From contig NZ_CP046523.1 in the NCBI RefSeq assembly GCF_021497885.1, positions 1,531,501 to 1,595,500 of the forward strand: a DNA stretch of 64,000 nt. Reading direction: 5' to 3'. The position numbers were made by a program, and so were the translations under genes. Numbering within the stretch: position 1 is the stretch's first letter; each line of letters begins with the position of its first letter. This DNA comes from Streptococcus oralis. Its GTDB lineage: Bacteria > Bacillota > Bacilli > Lactobacillales > Streptococcaceae. Positions 8,908 to 17,512 of the stretch are shown here, piece by piece. The notes below the pieces were generated by a model. It was not told the origin of the DNA. It made no database searches and saw only the letters and a program-made list of their open reading frames with translations.

Positions 8908-9912
8908 TTATTTATGAATTTTTTGTTTCACTTTAATCATTACAGAAGCCATAAAAAACGCGATAGCCAGCCGAAGCAGTTGGTAACTTTCTTCCTCTCC
9001 TGTTTTCGGTAATAATCTTTCATTCGAAGTAATAGATTCGCTTACATAATCAGCATCCTTAACATCAGTTAAAGAAGTTTTATTTTCTTGAGCAACATCA
9101 AAAATAGGTTTGAGAGTTTCCAATTGATTCTTATTGTCTAACATTGCTAAATTGCCAGATTGAGTAGTTTTAGCTTTAGAAGTGGAGTTTATACTCTCCA
9201 CTCCCCCACTATTTTTACTATTAGAATTGGGATTATCATTGGATATTTTCATTTCGGTTCTTTTTTCATCACTCATACCTTTGCTGTCACTTCTAGTATT
9301 CTTATCACGGACACTTTCTGTTACTGTATCCTCAGAAGATGCTACTGTTTCCGTTTGCTTAGGTGAGTTTCTCGAGTACATATAATCATAAACCTGTTGT
9401 GCAGTTGCTCCGCCACCAACCCATCCAGATATCGGATGTCCATTTCTTAAATACAAAATTGTTGGTGTTCCTGGAATACCGACTTTTTTAAATAGAAACT
9501 CTCTCGCTTCCCCATCAAAATCCTTACCATCCAAATCATAATACTCTAACTTCTTTTCAATCAAGTTATTAAATTCTTTCAATTCAGGAGAAAATTGACG
9601 ACAATGAGAGCAAGTTTTTCTACCAAAATAAATAGTATGTTCCAATTGATCCTCTGTAAAAGATTGACGTACAGCTTCAATACCTATCTTTTTAAAGTCC
9701 GTAACATTCTTCTCATACTCTTCTGGGGTTACAACAGAAGGTTTATGCTCCACCTTTTCCTTATCCGATGGCAAATCTGGTACTACAACAGAACTATCAT
9801 TCGCCTGGATAGATGAAGTAGTAGGCTGTTCTTCTGCATATACAACACCCGTAGTAATAGATGCAAATACAAGTGGTACAAGTAATAGCGATTTTATATT
9901 TTGTTTCTTCAT
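8908..9912 (-). CDS. Wall-anchored thioredoxin-fold bacteriocin accessory protein
   Basis: A 334-residue secreted protein. A signal peptide (about 1-26, ending VVYAEE) leads to a thioredoxin domain at about 75-190, with the redox motif CSHC at residues 101-104 and the cis-proline loop GIPGTPT near 150. A Ser/Asn/Thr-rich spacer follows. The C-terminus has an LPKTG sortase motif, a hydrophobic segment and a basic tail. The domain resembles the bacteriocin transport accessory (PedC/Bta) family. It has its own BlpR box, so it belongs to the bacteriocin regulon. A role in disulfide formation in exported bacteriocins is inferred from the CxxC and the two-cysteine peptides next door. Confidence 0.85.
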   Translation of the reverse strand: MKKQNIKSLLLVPLVFASITTGVVYAEEQPTTSSIQANDSSVVVPDLPSDKEKVEHKPSVVTPEEYEKNVTDFKKIGIEAVRQSFTEDQLEHTIYFGRKTCSHCRQFSPELKEFNNLIEKKLEYYDLDGKDFDGEAREFLFKKVGIPGTPTILYLRNGHPISGWVGGGATAQQVYDYMYSRNSPKQTETVASSEDTVTESVRDKNTRSDSKGMSDEKRTEMKISNDNPNSNSKNSGGVESINSTSKAKTTQSGNLAMLDNKNQLETLKPIFDVAQENKTSLTDVKDADYVSESITSNERLLPKTGEEESYQLLRLAIAFFMASVMIKVKQKIHK

Positions 9913-9976
9913 AAGAATACTCCTTTACATTTGTTATCTTTATCTTACCTTATTTAAGATTACAAATTCATATAAA

Positions 9977-10006
9977 TCTTAAATGGTCATCGAAACATCT
10001 TGAATT
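9977..10006 (-). promoter_or_regulatory. BlpR box of the thioredoxin-like gene
   Basis: Minus strand: AATTCAAGA (10006-9998) and a weaker CATTTAAGA (9985-9977), period 21. The spacer GTTTCGATGAC is the same as at the bacteriocin boxes. Confidence 0.82.
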
Positions 10007-10022
10007 GCAAAAACTTCATTAT

Positions 10023-10053
10023 AAAAGGGTAAGTATTTCGAAAATACTTACCC
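10023..10053 (-). terminator. Strong terminator after bacteriocin unit 2
   Basis: GGGTAAGTATTT pairs perfectly with AAATACTTACCC and is followed on the minus strand by a TTTT run. The stem shares GGTAAGTAT with the terminator at 8735-8762, suggesting duplicated parts. Confidence 0.85.
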
Positions 10054-10072
10054 CTTTATACTTCATTAAGCT

Positions 10073-10477
10073 CTACTTTTTATAATACTTCAAACCCCAC
10101 ATAAGCAGAAACATGATAATTAAGCAGAGAACAGCGCCAATATAGGCGATTATTTGTTGGTAGGATTCTGCTGCTGTGATACCTCTATACAGACAAATAA
10201 TAGACATAAAGCCTGTCAAACCAATGAACATGAGTTGATTGGTTCTAGGACTAACCAAATCATCATCTTCAAACTCTCTTAATCTCATTTCCCTAGTAAG
10301 ATAAACAGTAACCAAAATAGAAGCCAAGTTAATAACCACTAAAAGAAATTGGAAAACTACGGAAAAATTTAAAAACTGACGAGATAGAAATAGATAAGTA
10401 GAAACAACCAAAGGTATCTGTCCGAACAACACCCTCACTAAGAATACATTGCGTTTTGTTGCAAATATTTTTTTCAT
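10073..10477 (-). CDS. Four-helix membrane protein, probable immunity protein
   Basis: The 134-residue protein starts at ATG 10477-10475, right after GGAAAGGAGATAGTA; an upstream in-frame ATG that would overlap the bacteriocin gene lacks such a site. It has about four hydrophobic segments (roughly residues 10-30, 37-56, 75-92 and 104-124) joined by short charged loops, such as REMRLREFEDDD. It follows a bacteriocin gene by 19 bases in the same unit, the usual place for a cognate immunity protein. I do not recognise a named family. Confidence 0.65.
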   Translation of the reverse strand: MKKIFATKRNVFLVRVLFGQIPLVVSTYLFLSRQFLNFSVVFQFLLVVINLASILVTVYLTREMRLREFEDDDLVSPRTNQLMFIGLTGFMSIICLYRGITAAESYQQIIAYIGAVLCLIIMFLLMWGLKYYKK

Positions 10478-10496
10478 TACTATCTCCTTTCCTATA

Positions 10497-10733
10497 CTAA
10501 CAGGTGAGTGCACCACCAATCCCACCTAGTACAGCACCAATTGCACCTGTTCCTATAGCATATGGCCCCAATAGAAATGTCGAACCATAAGTTGTTGCAT
10601 ACCCATCAATTGCTCCATACGCAATCCCTGCTGCACAACTAATTGTTCTTCCCCAATCAATATCTCCACCTTCAACGCAAGCAAGCATATCAGCATCCAT
10701 AATCTCAAATTGTGACATCATTTTTGTATTCAT
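10497..10733 (-). CDS. Double-glycine bacteriocin precursor, BlpK/BlpU-like
   Basis: A 78-residue precursor with a 23-residue leader ending CVEGG. The mature peptide of 55 residues starts DIDWGRTISCAAGIAYGAI, reminiscent of pneumococcal BlpK/BlpU peptides. It is rich in Gly/Ala with several GxxxG spacings and has two cysteines (ISC near the start and a final C). It starts with MNTKMM after AAGGAG and is driven by the BlpR box at 10825-10854. The following gene probably gives immunity. Confidence 0.88.
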   Translation of the reverse strand: MNTKMMSQFEIMDADMLACVEGGDIDWGRTISCAAGIAYGAIDGYATTYGSTFLLGPYAIGTGAIGAVLGGIGGALTC

Positions 10734-10789
10734 GACAAATACTCCTTTTTTATTTTTAATTTTTGTCCTGTTGCAACTTTGACAAGTTT

Positions 10790-10854
10790 AGCATATCATT
10801 GTTTTTTTAAATTTTTCATCCAAATCTTGAATTGTCATCGAAACGTCTTGAATT
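10790..10854 (-). promoter_or_regulatory. BlpR box and promoter, bacteriocin unit 2
   Basis: Minus strand repeats AATTCAAGA at 10854-10846 and 10833-10825, period 21; -10 TATGCT at 10795-10790. Sequence from here through the precursor leader is nearly the same as at 8600-8721. Confidence 0.85.
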
Positions 10855-10921
10855 AGCTTTTTTATTTCAAAGCATATTCTATAACTTTTTAAAGAAAGAT
10901 GGCTTCTAATTACTTTTTTAC

Positions 10922-10986
10922 CATTCAGGAAGTTTCAATGACAATTCAAGATTTCATAAAATATAAACTTATTATTATGGCATAAT
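10922..10986 (+). promoter_or_regulatory. BlpR box and promoter of blpABC
   Basis: Plus strand repeats CATTCAGGA (10922-10930) and AATTCAAGA (10943-10951), period 21; 29 bases later a -10 CATAAT (10981-10986). It is divergent from the box at 10825-10854, so one intergenic region controls export and bacteriocin genes. Confidence 0.85.
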
Positions 10987-11018
10987 AAACTCATTATATT
11001 ATATGAAAGGAATTGCCA

Positions 11019-13172
11019 ATGACTTCTTATAAACGTACATTTGTTCCACAAATAGATGCTAGAGACTGTGGTGTTGCTGCCTTAGCCTCGATTGCTAAAT
11101 TCTATGGTTCAGATTTTTCTCTAGCTCACTTGAGAGAACTTGCAAAGACCAATAAAGAAGGGACGACTGCTCTTGGCATTGTAAAAGCCGCTGATGAAAT
11201 GGGATTTGAAACAAGGCCTGTTCAAGCAGATCAAACGCTCTTTGACATGAGTGATGTCCCCTATCCATTTATTGTTCACGTTAACAAAGAAGGAAAACTC
11301 CAACATTACTATGTTGTCTATCAAACAAAGAAAGACTATCTGATTATTGGTGATCCTGACCCTTCTGTAAAAATCACCAAAATGTCAAAAGAACGCTTTT
11401 TCTCTGAATGGACTGGAGTAGCTATTTTTCTAGCTCCCAAACCCAGCTATCAACCCCATAAAGATAAAAAGAATGGTCTACTAAGCTTCCTTCCTCTGAT
11501 TTTCAAACAAAAATCTCTCATTACTTACATTGTTCTCTCAAGCTTATTGGTCACTATTATCAATATCGGTGGTTCTTATTATCTCCAAGGAATCTTGGAT
11601 GAGTATATCCCAAATCAGATGAAATCAACTTTAGGAATCATCTCAATCGGTCTAGTTATCACTTATATCCTCCAACAAGTCATGGGCTTCTCCCGTGATT
11701 ATCTCCTAACTGTTCTGAGTCAGAGATTAAGCATTGATGTGATTTTATCCTATATTCGCCATATTTTTGAACTTCCTATGTCTTTCTTTGCGACACGTCG
11801 TACAGGGGAAATCATTTCACGGTTCACAGATGCCAACTCTATCATAGATGCCTTGGCTTCTACCATTCTCTCTCTTTTTCTTGATGTTTCCATTCTGATT
11901 CTTGTAGGGGCTGTCTTACTGGCACAAAACCCTAATCTCTTCCTTCTTTCTCTTATTTCCATTCCTATATACGTGTTCATCATCTTTTCTTTTATGAAGC
12001 CTTTCGAAAAAATGAACCATGATGTCATGCAAAGTAATTCTATGGTTAGCTCTGCCATTATCGAAGATATCAATGGGATTGAAACTATAAAGTCGCTCAC
12101 GAGTGAAGAAAATCGCTATCAAAATATAGACAGCGAATTTGTAGATTATTTGGAAAAATCCTTTAAGCTCAGTAAATATTCTATTTTACAAACGAATTTA
12201 AAGCAGGGAACAAAATTAGTTCTGAATATCCTTATCCTATGGTTTGGCGCTCAATTAGTCATGTCGAGTAAAATTTCTATCGGTCAGCTGATTACCTTTA
12301 ACACACTCCTTTCTTACTTTACAACTCCTATGGAAAATATTATCAACCTCCAAACCAAACTCCAATCTGCGAAGGTCGCTAATAACCGTTTGAACGAAGT
12401 CTATCTAGTCGAATCTGAGTTCCAAGCCCCAGAAAACCCTGTTCATTCGCATTTTTTGATGGGAGATATTGAATTTGATGACCTTTCTTATAAGTATGGT
12501 TTTGGACGAGATACTTTAACAGATATTAATCTCACGATTAAACAAGGAGATAAGGTTAGCCTAGTTGGAGTTAGTGGTTCTGGTAAAACAACTTTAGCCA
12601 AAATGATTGTCAATTTCTTTGAACCCTACAAAGGACATATTTCCATCAATCATCAGGATATTAAAAATATTGATAAAAAAGTCTTGCGCCGTCATATTAA
12701 TTACCTACCCCAACAAGCCTATATCTTTAATGGATCTATTTTGGAAAACTTAACCTTGGGCGGTAATAATATGATTAGCCAAGAAGATATTCTAAAAGCT
12801 TGTGAATTAGCCGAAATCCGTCAAGATATCGAAAAAATGCCTATGGGCTATCAAACTCAGCTCTCTGATGGAGCTGGCTTATCTGGAGGACAAAAGCAAC
12901 GAATCGCCCTCGCTCGTGCTCTTTTAACTAAATCTCCTGTTTTAATACTAGATGAAGCTACTAGCGGTCTTGATGTCTTGACTGAGAAAAAAGTTATAGA
13001 TAATCTTATGTCCCTAACTGATAAAACCATTCTCTTTGTAGCCCATCGTCTCAGTATAGCCGAACGAACCAACCGTGTAATTGTTCTTGACCAGGGGAAA
13101 ATCATTGAAGTTGGCAGTCACCAAGAGTTAATGCAGGCGCAAGGCTTCTACCATCATCTATTCAATAAATAA
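11019..13172 (+). CDS. blpA: BlpA, bacteriocin/pheromone ABC exporter with C39 peptidase
   Basis: A 717-residue transporter that cleaves double-glycine leaders and exports the peptides. The N-terminal C39 peptidase domain has the catalytic Cys in DARDCGVAAL and the His segment HYYVVYQ. Six membrane helices (about 165-440) and an ATPase domain follow, with GVSGSGKTT, LSGGQKQR and ILDEATSGLD. The chosen start is the ATG at 11019, eight bases after GAAAGG; a TTG six bases upstream sits too close to it. The frame is complete, unlike the frameshifted blpA in many pneumococci. It is followed 10 bases later by blpB. Confidence 0.96.
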   Translation: MTSYKRTFVPQIDARDCGVAALASIAKFYGSDFSLAHLRELAKTNKEGTTALGIVKAADEMGFETRPVQADQTLFDMSDVPYPFIVHVNKEGKLQHYYVVYQTKKDYLIIGDPDPSVKITKMSKERFFSEWTGVAIFLAPKPSYQPHKDKKNGLLSFLPLIFKQKSLITYIVLSSLLVTIINIGGSYYLQGILDEYIPNQMKSTLGIISIGLVITYILQQVMGFSRDYLLTVLSQRLSIDVILSYIRHIFELPMSFFATRRTGEIISRFTDANSIIDALASTILSLFLDVSILILVGAVLLAQNPNLFLLSLISIPIYVFIIFSFMKPFEKMNHDVMQSNSMVSSAIIEDINGIETIKSLTSEENRYQNIDSEFVDYLEKSFKLSKYSILQTNLKQGTKLVLNILILWFGAQLVMSSKISIGQLITFNTLLSYFTTPMENIINLQTKLQSAKVANNRLNEVYLVESEFQAPENPVHSHFLMGDIEFDDLSYKYGFGRDTLTDINLTIKQGDKVSLVGVSGSGKTTLAKMIVNFFEPYKGHISINHQDIKNIDKKVLRRHINYLPQQAYIFNGSILENLTLGGNNMISQEDILKACELAEIRQDIEKMPMGYQTQLSDGAGLSGGQKQRIALARALLTKSPVLILDEATSGLDVLTEKKVIDNLMSLTDKTILFVAHRLSIAERTNRVIVLDQGKIIEVGSHQELMQAQGFYHHLFNK

Positions 13173-13182
13173 GGAGAATGTC

Positions 13183-14544
13183 ATGAATCCTAATCTTTTT
13201 AGAAGCGTCGAGTTTTATCAGAGACGTTACCATAACTATGCGACAGTGTTAATTATACCTCTTTCATTACTGTTTACTTTCATCTTGATTTTCTCCCTTG
13301 TTGCCACAAAAGAAATTACTGTTACTTCCCAAGGAGAAATCGCCCCTACAAGTGTCATTGCATCCATTCAGTCAACCAGTGATAATCCTATCCTTGCTAA
13401 TCATTTAGTGGCAAATCAAGTAGTTGAAAAAGGGGACTTACTTATCAAATACTCTGAAACAATGGAAGAAAGTCAGAAAACTGCCTTAGAAACTCAATTA
13501 CAAAGACTTGAGAAGCAAAAAGAAGGACTTGGAATTTTGAAACAAAGCTTAGAAAAAGCGACTGATCTTTTTTCTGGCGAGGATGAATTTGGCTACCATA
13601 ATACCTTTATGAATTTTACCAAACAAGCTCGTGATATTGAACTGGGTATCACAAAGACTAACACCGAGGTTTCAAATCAAGCTAATCTTGCCAATAGCAG
13701 TTCATCAGCCATCGAACAAGAAATTACAAAAGTTCAACAACAAATTGGAGAATATGAAGAACTGAGAGATGCTATCATAAATAAAAGAGTACGCTTACCA
13801 ACTGGCAATCCGCACCAGTCAATTTTAAATCGTTATCTTGTAACCTCACAAGGACAAACACAAGGAACTGCAGAGGAGCCATTTTTATCTCAAATAAATC
13901 AAAGTATTGCAGGTCTTGAATCATCTATCGCAAGCCTCAAAATTCAGCAAGCTGGGATTGGAAGTGTAGCAACTTATGATAATAGTTTAGAAACTAAAAT
14001 TGAAGTACTTCGCACTCAGTTTTTACAGACAGCCTCACAACAGCAACTAACCGTGGAGAACCAATTAACAGAATTAAAAGTACAGCTAGATCAAGCGACA
14101 CAGCGCTTAGAAAATAATACTTTAACCGCTCCAAGTAAAGGTATCGTTCATCTGAACAGCGAATTTGAAGGTAAAAATAGAATTCCAACTGGTACAGAAA
14201 TTGCTCAAATATTCCCTGTCATCACAGATACAAGAGAAGTACTAATCACTTACTACGTATCTTCTGACTATCTACCGCTACTAGATAAAGGACAAACTGT
14301 AAGATTAAAACTGGAGAAGATTGGAAATCACGGCATTACCATCATCGGCCAACTTCAGACAATTGATCAAACTCCGACCAGAACAGAGCAAGGAAATCTC
14401 TTTAAATTAACCGCTCTTGCAAAACTATCTAACGAAGACAGTAAGCTCATCCAATATGGCTTACAAGGTCGCGTTACTAGTGTAACTGCAAAGAAAACAT
14501 ATTTTGATTACTTCAAAGATAAAATTTTAACACATTCTGATTAA
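13183..14544 (+). CDS. blpB: BlpB, exporter accessory protein
   Basis: A 453-residue ComB/BlpB-type accessory (HlyD-like) subunit. It has one N-terminal membrane helix (about 24-44) and a long coiled-coil region with several Q/E-rich stretches. The C-terminal beta domain contains NNTLTAPSKGIVHLNSEFEG, typical of bacteriocin secretion adaptors. It works with BlpA to carry peptides across the envelope. AAGGAG precedes the ATG; blpC follows 56 bases later on the same strand. Confidence 0.94.
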   Translation: MNPNLFRSVEFYQRRYHNYATVLIIPLSLLFTFILIFSLVATKEITVTSQGEIAPTSVIASIQSTSDNPILANHLVANQVVEKGDLLIKYSETMEESQKTALETQLQRLEKQKEGLGILKQSLEKATDLFSGEDEFGYHNTFMNFTKQARDIELGITKTNTEVSNQANLANSSSSAIEQEITKVQQQIGEYEELRDAIINKRVRLPTGNPHQSILNRYLVTSQGQTQGTAEEPFLSQINQSIAGLESSIASLKIQQAGIGSVATYDNSLETKIEVLRTQFLQTASQQQLTVENQLTELKVQLDQATQRLENNTLTAPSKGIVHLNSEFEGKNRIPTGTEIAQIFPVITDTREVLITYYVSSDYLPLLDKGQTVRLKLEKIGNHGITIIGQLQTIDQTPTRTEQGNLFKLTALAKLSNEDSKLIQYGLQGRVTSVTAKKTYFDYFKDKILTHSD

Positions 14545-14600
14545 TTTTCAGATAACACTCTGCAACTATTTATTATCTTATCAAAAAGGAGAATTGTAAC

Positions 14601-14756
14601 ATGGATAAGAATCAAAACCTAACTTCATTTCAAGAACTAACAACTACTGAACTCAATCAAATCACAGGTGGAGGATGGTGGGAAGATATCTTATATGGTC
14701 TTAATATAATTAAGTATAACAATACGAAAGGACTTCATCAGCCAATACAACTATAA
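14601..14756 (+). CDS. blpC: BlpC peptide pheromone precursor
   Basis: A 51-residue precursor. The double-glycine leader starts MDKNQNLTSFQEL and ends NQITGG at residue 24. The mature pheromone of 27 residues begins GWWEDILYGLNIIKY and ends HQPIQL, the form of long BlpC alleles. The product is exported by BlpA/B and sensed by BlpH. An AAGGAG site lies 10 bases before the ATG. It faces blpH tail to tail across a shared terminator. Confidence 0.95.
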   Translation: MDKNQNLTSFQELTTTELNQITGGGWWEDILYGLNIIKYNNTKGLHQPIQL

Positions 14757-14758
14757 AA

Positions 14759-14793
14759 AATAAGACCGAGAAACAATCACTCTCGGTCTTATT
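14759..14793. terminator. Two-way terminator between blpC and blpH
   Basis: AATAAGACCGAGA pairs with TCTCGGTCTTATT around a 9-base loop, flanked by A-run and T-run on both sides, so it can serve both converging genes. Confidence 0.9.
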
Positions 14794-14798
14794 TTTTA

Positions 14799-16139
14799 TC
14801 ATTCTGCATGTATCACAGTAAGCATCTGACGAAAGACTTGATCTTGACAGGTGGTATTGAGACTGACATTGGGATAACTTTCCACAATCTTCATGACGGT
14901 ATAGAGACCAACTCCTCGGTCCTCCCCTTTAGAACTTGCTCCGAAGGAGAAGATTTCAGAAATATCTATGCTCTCTTCTCTGATGGAGTTTTCAATGATA
15001 AAGGTCTCCCGTGCCCCATTTTTAAAAAAGGCGATTGAAACATGAGGTTGACTGGCCTCTGCACTGGCTTCAATAGCATTGTCACAAAGGATAGACACAA
15101 TGGTTAGAAAATCAAGTAGGCTCATCCCCTCGACTTGAATCTCCTCAGGAACTTCGACATTAAAGATAATGTTCTTTTCTCTAGCTTTTAGAAATTTTCC
15201 CGCTAGGAGACTTTTAAGGGCACGGTCCCGAACATTCACCAATCGTCCAATGTCATATTTATTGTCCTGCAATTTCTGACTGGACTCCTTCAAGACGGAG
15301 TCGTAGACCTCTTTTATCTGCTCCATATCCTCCTCTTCAATACTCAGACGTAAGCTTGTTAAGAGGTTGGTGTAGTCATGGCGAAAGCTCCGTACTTCCT
15401 TGTAAAGTTCCTCTATATGCCGACTATAGCGTTCCATATCTCTATAGCGCAAGTCCTGCTCTTGGTTCAATCTCTCCTGAAGTTTGTCCTTCAAATAGGT
15501 ATCCAGCTTCTTGATAACCCCCATAAAAAAGAGTAGGTAAAACACTAGGATGAGATGGCGAACAGTCGTTGATTGAATCCCCTGTTCATATTCAAAGTAG
15601 GACAGACTTTGTATAACCAAATAGTAAGCCCCCATTATCCAGTTAATATGAGTCAGGGACTTTTGAAAGGCTTTATCTAAGATCTCCCTTCTCAAGTTAG
15701 TAAAATCATAGTCCAACCATTTCAAAAAGGCTAGAGAAATGAAGAAATTGAAAATTATGATACATAACCCAGTAAATGAGTAGTCATTATATACTTGCTC
15801 TTGCCCCAAAAATGGAAGCACAAAATAAGAAACTCCTCTATAAAAGAGATTCACTAATATCATTGGAAAGAGACCATAAAAGAAAAGGAGTTTTTTAGGA
15901 AGCCCTCTTAACAATAAGAAAGATAAGCCTATGCCATACAAGGGTTCCATAAAATAAGATAGGTAAGTATTTCCTACTATATAGCTAATCATTACAAAAA
16001 CAAAGGCCAACAGTATCTTAAAAAGAAAGGCCTTAAAAATCCTCTCGAAAGTAAGATCAATTCCATCTACCTTAAAGAAAATGACAATTTCTAGTCCATT
16101 AGAAACAAGTGTATACAACAATATCCAAACAATATACAT
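14799..16139 (-). CDS. blpH: BlpH, pheromone-sensing histidine kinase
   Basis: A 446-residue HPK10-type kinase. About six N-terminal membrane helices (residues 1-210) form the peptide-sensing part; a coiled linker leads to the phosphoacceptor His254 in FRHDYTNLL. The ATPase domain shows CDNAIEAS (N box) and GVGLYTV (G box). The family senses exported peptides and phosphorylates a LytTR regulator, here BlpR, whose gene lies 13 bases upstream. The pheromone specificity of this allele should match the adjacent BlpC. Confidence 0.95.
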   Translation of the reverse strand: MYIVWILLYTLVSNGLEIVIFFKVDGIDLTFERIFKAFLFKILLAFVFVMISYIVGNTYLSYFMEPLYGIGLSFLLLRGLPKKLLFFYGLFPMILVNLFYRGVSYFVLPFLGQEQVYNDYSFTGLCIIIFNFFISLAFLKWLDYDFTNLRREILDKAFQKSLTHINWIMGAYYLVIQSLSYFEYEQGIQSTTVRHLILVFYLLFFMGVIKKLDTYLKDKLQERLNQEQDLRYRDMERYSRHIEELYKEVRSFRHDYTNLLTSLRLSIEEEDMEQIKEVYDSVLKESSQKLQDNKYDIGRLVNVRDRALKSLLAGKFLKAREKNIIFNVEVPEEIQVEGMSLLDFLTIVSILCDNAIEASAEASQPHVSIAFFKNGARETFIIENSIREESIDISEIFSFGASSKGEDRGVGLYTVMKIVESYPNVSLNTTCQDQVFRQMLTVIHAE

Positions 16140-16152
16140 AAACTCTCCTAGC

Positions 16153-16890
16153 TCAGTGCAAGTTAGTGATAGCCTCAGACACTTCCCTGACCTTATAACG
16201 CGCGATCAGACAGCTTCCACCATTGGGAAAGAAAAGGAGTTTTTCTTTTTTATCCAAACGAGCTACATTGGTTGGATTGATGAGAAAGGAGCGGTGGCAC
16301 TGCAAGAGACGGGGTTCCTGCTTGAGAACCTCCTCTAAACTCGCCGTAAATTCCAGCCTGTCTGTCTTGGTATAGAGAATAACACGATGGGGTCTGGGTG
16401 ACGTTTCGAGATAGTAAACCTCCTTAAAAGGATATTGGAATTGGGCAAATTTTGATTTAAAGTAAAAGCAATCTTCCGCCAGGCTTTTACTATCTTGACC
16501 ATTGGCATAGAGAAGGGCTGTCTCAATCCGAGATTCAAACTCCTCTACCGAAAGGGCCTTATCAATGTAGTCCAAAGCAGACACTTGGTAGCGAAAGGAG
16601 AGGGGCATAAACTCCGAGTGAGTCGTCACAAAGACTATCAGGGCATAAGGATCCCGATCCCGAATCTTTCTAGCCACTTCCAGACCTTTCATTTCTTCAT
16701 TTCGAATCTCAATGTCCAAAAAGAATAGCTGATGTGCTCCCTTCTCATGCACCTCTGCCAGCAGTTGATCTGGCTTGCCAAAGACTTCAAAAGAGCTGGG
16801 AGTGATATAATGTTTCTTCAAGAGTTTCTCAATCGTCGTTTCAATCCTAGCTTGTTGGGAAAAATCATCTTCTAAAACAAATATTCTCAT
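16153..16890 (-). CDS. blpR: BlpR, LytTR-type response regulator
   Basis: A 245-residue regulator. The receiver domain has acidic residues LEDD near the N-terminus and the phosphorylatable Asp59 in FFLDIEI. The C-terminal LytTR DNA-binding domain (about 140-245) includes YYLETSPRPHRV and LLQCHRSFLINPTNV. It is expected to bind the 21-bp-period repeats found at six places in this locus. The start is four bases after the blpS stop. Confidence 0.95.
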   Translation of the reverse strand: MRIFVLEDDFSQQARIETTIEKLLKKHYITPSSFEVFGKPDQLLAEVHEKGAHQLFFLDIEIRNEEMKGLEVARKIRDRDPYALIVFVTTHSEFMPLSFRYQVSALDYIDKALSVEEFESRIETALLYANGQDSKSLAEDCFYFKSKFAQFQYPFKEVYYLETSPRPHRVILYTKTDRLEFTASLEEVLKQEPRLLQCHRSFLINPTNVARLDKKEKLLFFPNGGSCLIARYKVREVSEAITNLH

Positions 16891-16894
16891 CTTC

Positions 16895-17233
16895 TTACTC
16901 TCCTTCTTTCAACCATTTTTGACGAATCTCTCTATAGCGACGTCTGGCATACTTGACAGCATATTGACCTTCTTCTCCAAGAAAGAGGGTCTTTGATTGG
17001 ATATCCATGGATCTTACTTGTTCAAGGTTAACCAGACAATTTCGATGACATCTCGTTAAGGTTTCCCCATATTGTTTCTCAAGATTACTTAAATTTTGAA
17101 ATAGATCAAAGCTAGCGTTTTCTGTAACAATATGCATGGTATGGGCTTTGCTTGGATGCGTTTGGATATAGTAGATATCCTTTATGTTTAATTTGAAAAT
17201 TTCTTTCTCTTTTTGGATGATGATATAGTTCAT
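16895..17233 (-). CDS. blpS: BlpS, LytTR DNA-binding protein without receiver
   Basis: A 112-residue protein made only of a LytTR domain (YYIQTHPSKAHTM; TRCHRNCLVNLEQV). Lacking a receiver, it may modulate BlpR-controlled promoters; the direction of its effect is not known to me. GGAGG precedes the ATG. It is the first gene of blpS-blpR-blpH and is divergent from blpT. Confidence 0.93.
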   Translation of the reverse strand: MNYIIIQKEKEIFKLNIKDIYYIQTHPSKAHTMHIVTENASFDLFQNLSNLEKQYGETLTRCHRNCLVNLEQVRSMDIQSKTLFLGEEGQYAVKYARRRYREIRQKWLKEGE

Positions 17234-17289
17234 GGATAAAACCTCCTAAAAAGAGGATACCATAAGTCTAGAAACTATTTTTCACCAAA

Positions 17290-17319
17290 TCCTAAACGGT
17301 TCTCAAAAATTCCTAAAGT
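17290..17319 (-). promoter_or_regulatory. Likely BlpR-type box upstream of blpSRH
   Basis: Minus strand direct repeats ACTTTAGGA and CGTTTAGGA (17319-17311, 17298-17290), period 21. The motif is more divergent than at the bacteriocin genes, as expected for the weaker autoregulated regulatory promoter. The -10 is uncertain (TATGGT near 17264-17259). Confidence 0.6.
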
Positions 17320-17385
17320 GTTGAAGTTTTTACTAAATAACCATGATAACCTTACAAGTATTTTATCATAAAATCCCGCTATTAC

Positions 17386-17450
17386 CATTCAGGAAATTTC
17401 AATGACAATTAAATATTTGAAGCTGAAAAAGGAGATAAAAGTGATAGACT
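17386..17450 (+). promoter_or_regulatory. BlpR box and promoter of blpT
   Basis: Plus strand CATTCAGGA (17386-17394) and AATTAAATA (17407-17415), period 21, then 29 bases to a -10 TAGACT (17445-17450). The first repeat equals that of the blpA box. Confidence 0.8.
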
Positions 17451-17512
17451 GACAGTATCAAAACACAGTTGCTAGAAACAAGACTAGCACCCAGATTAAA
17501 GGAGGAATCATC

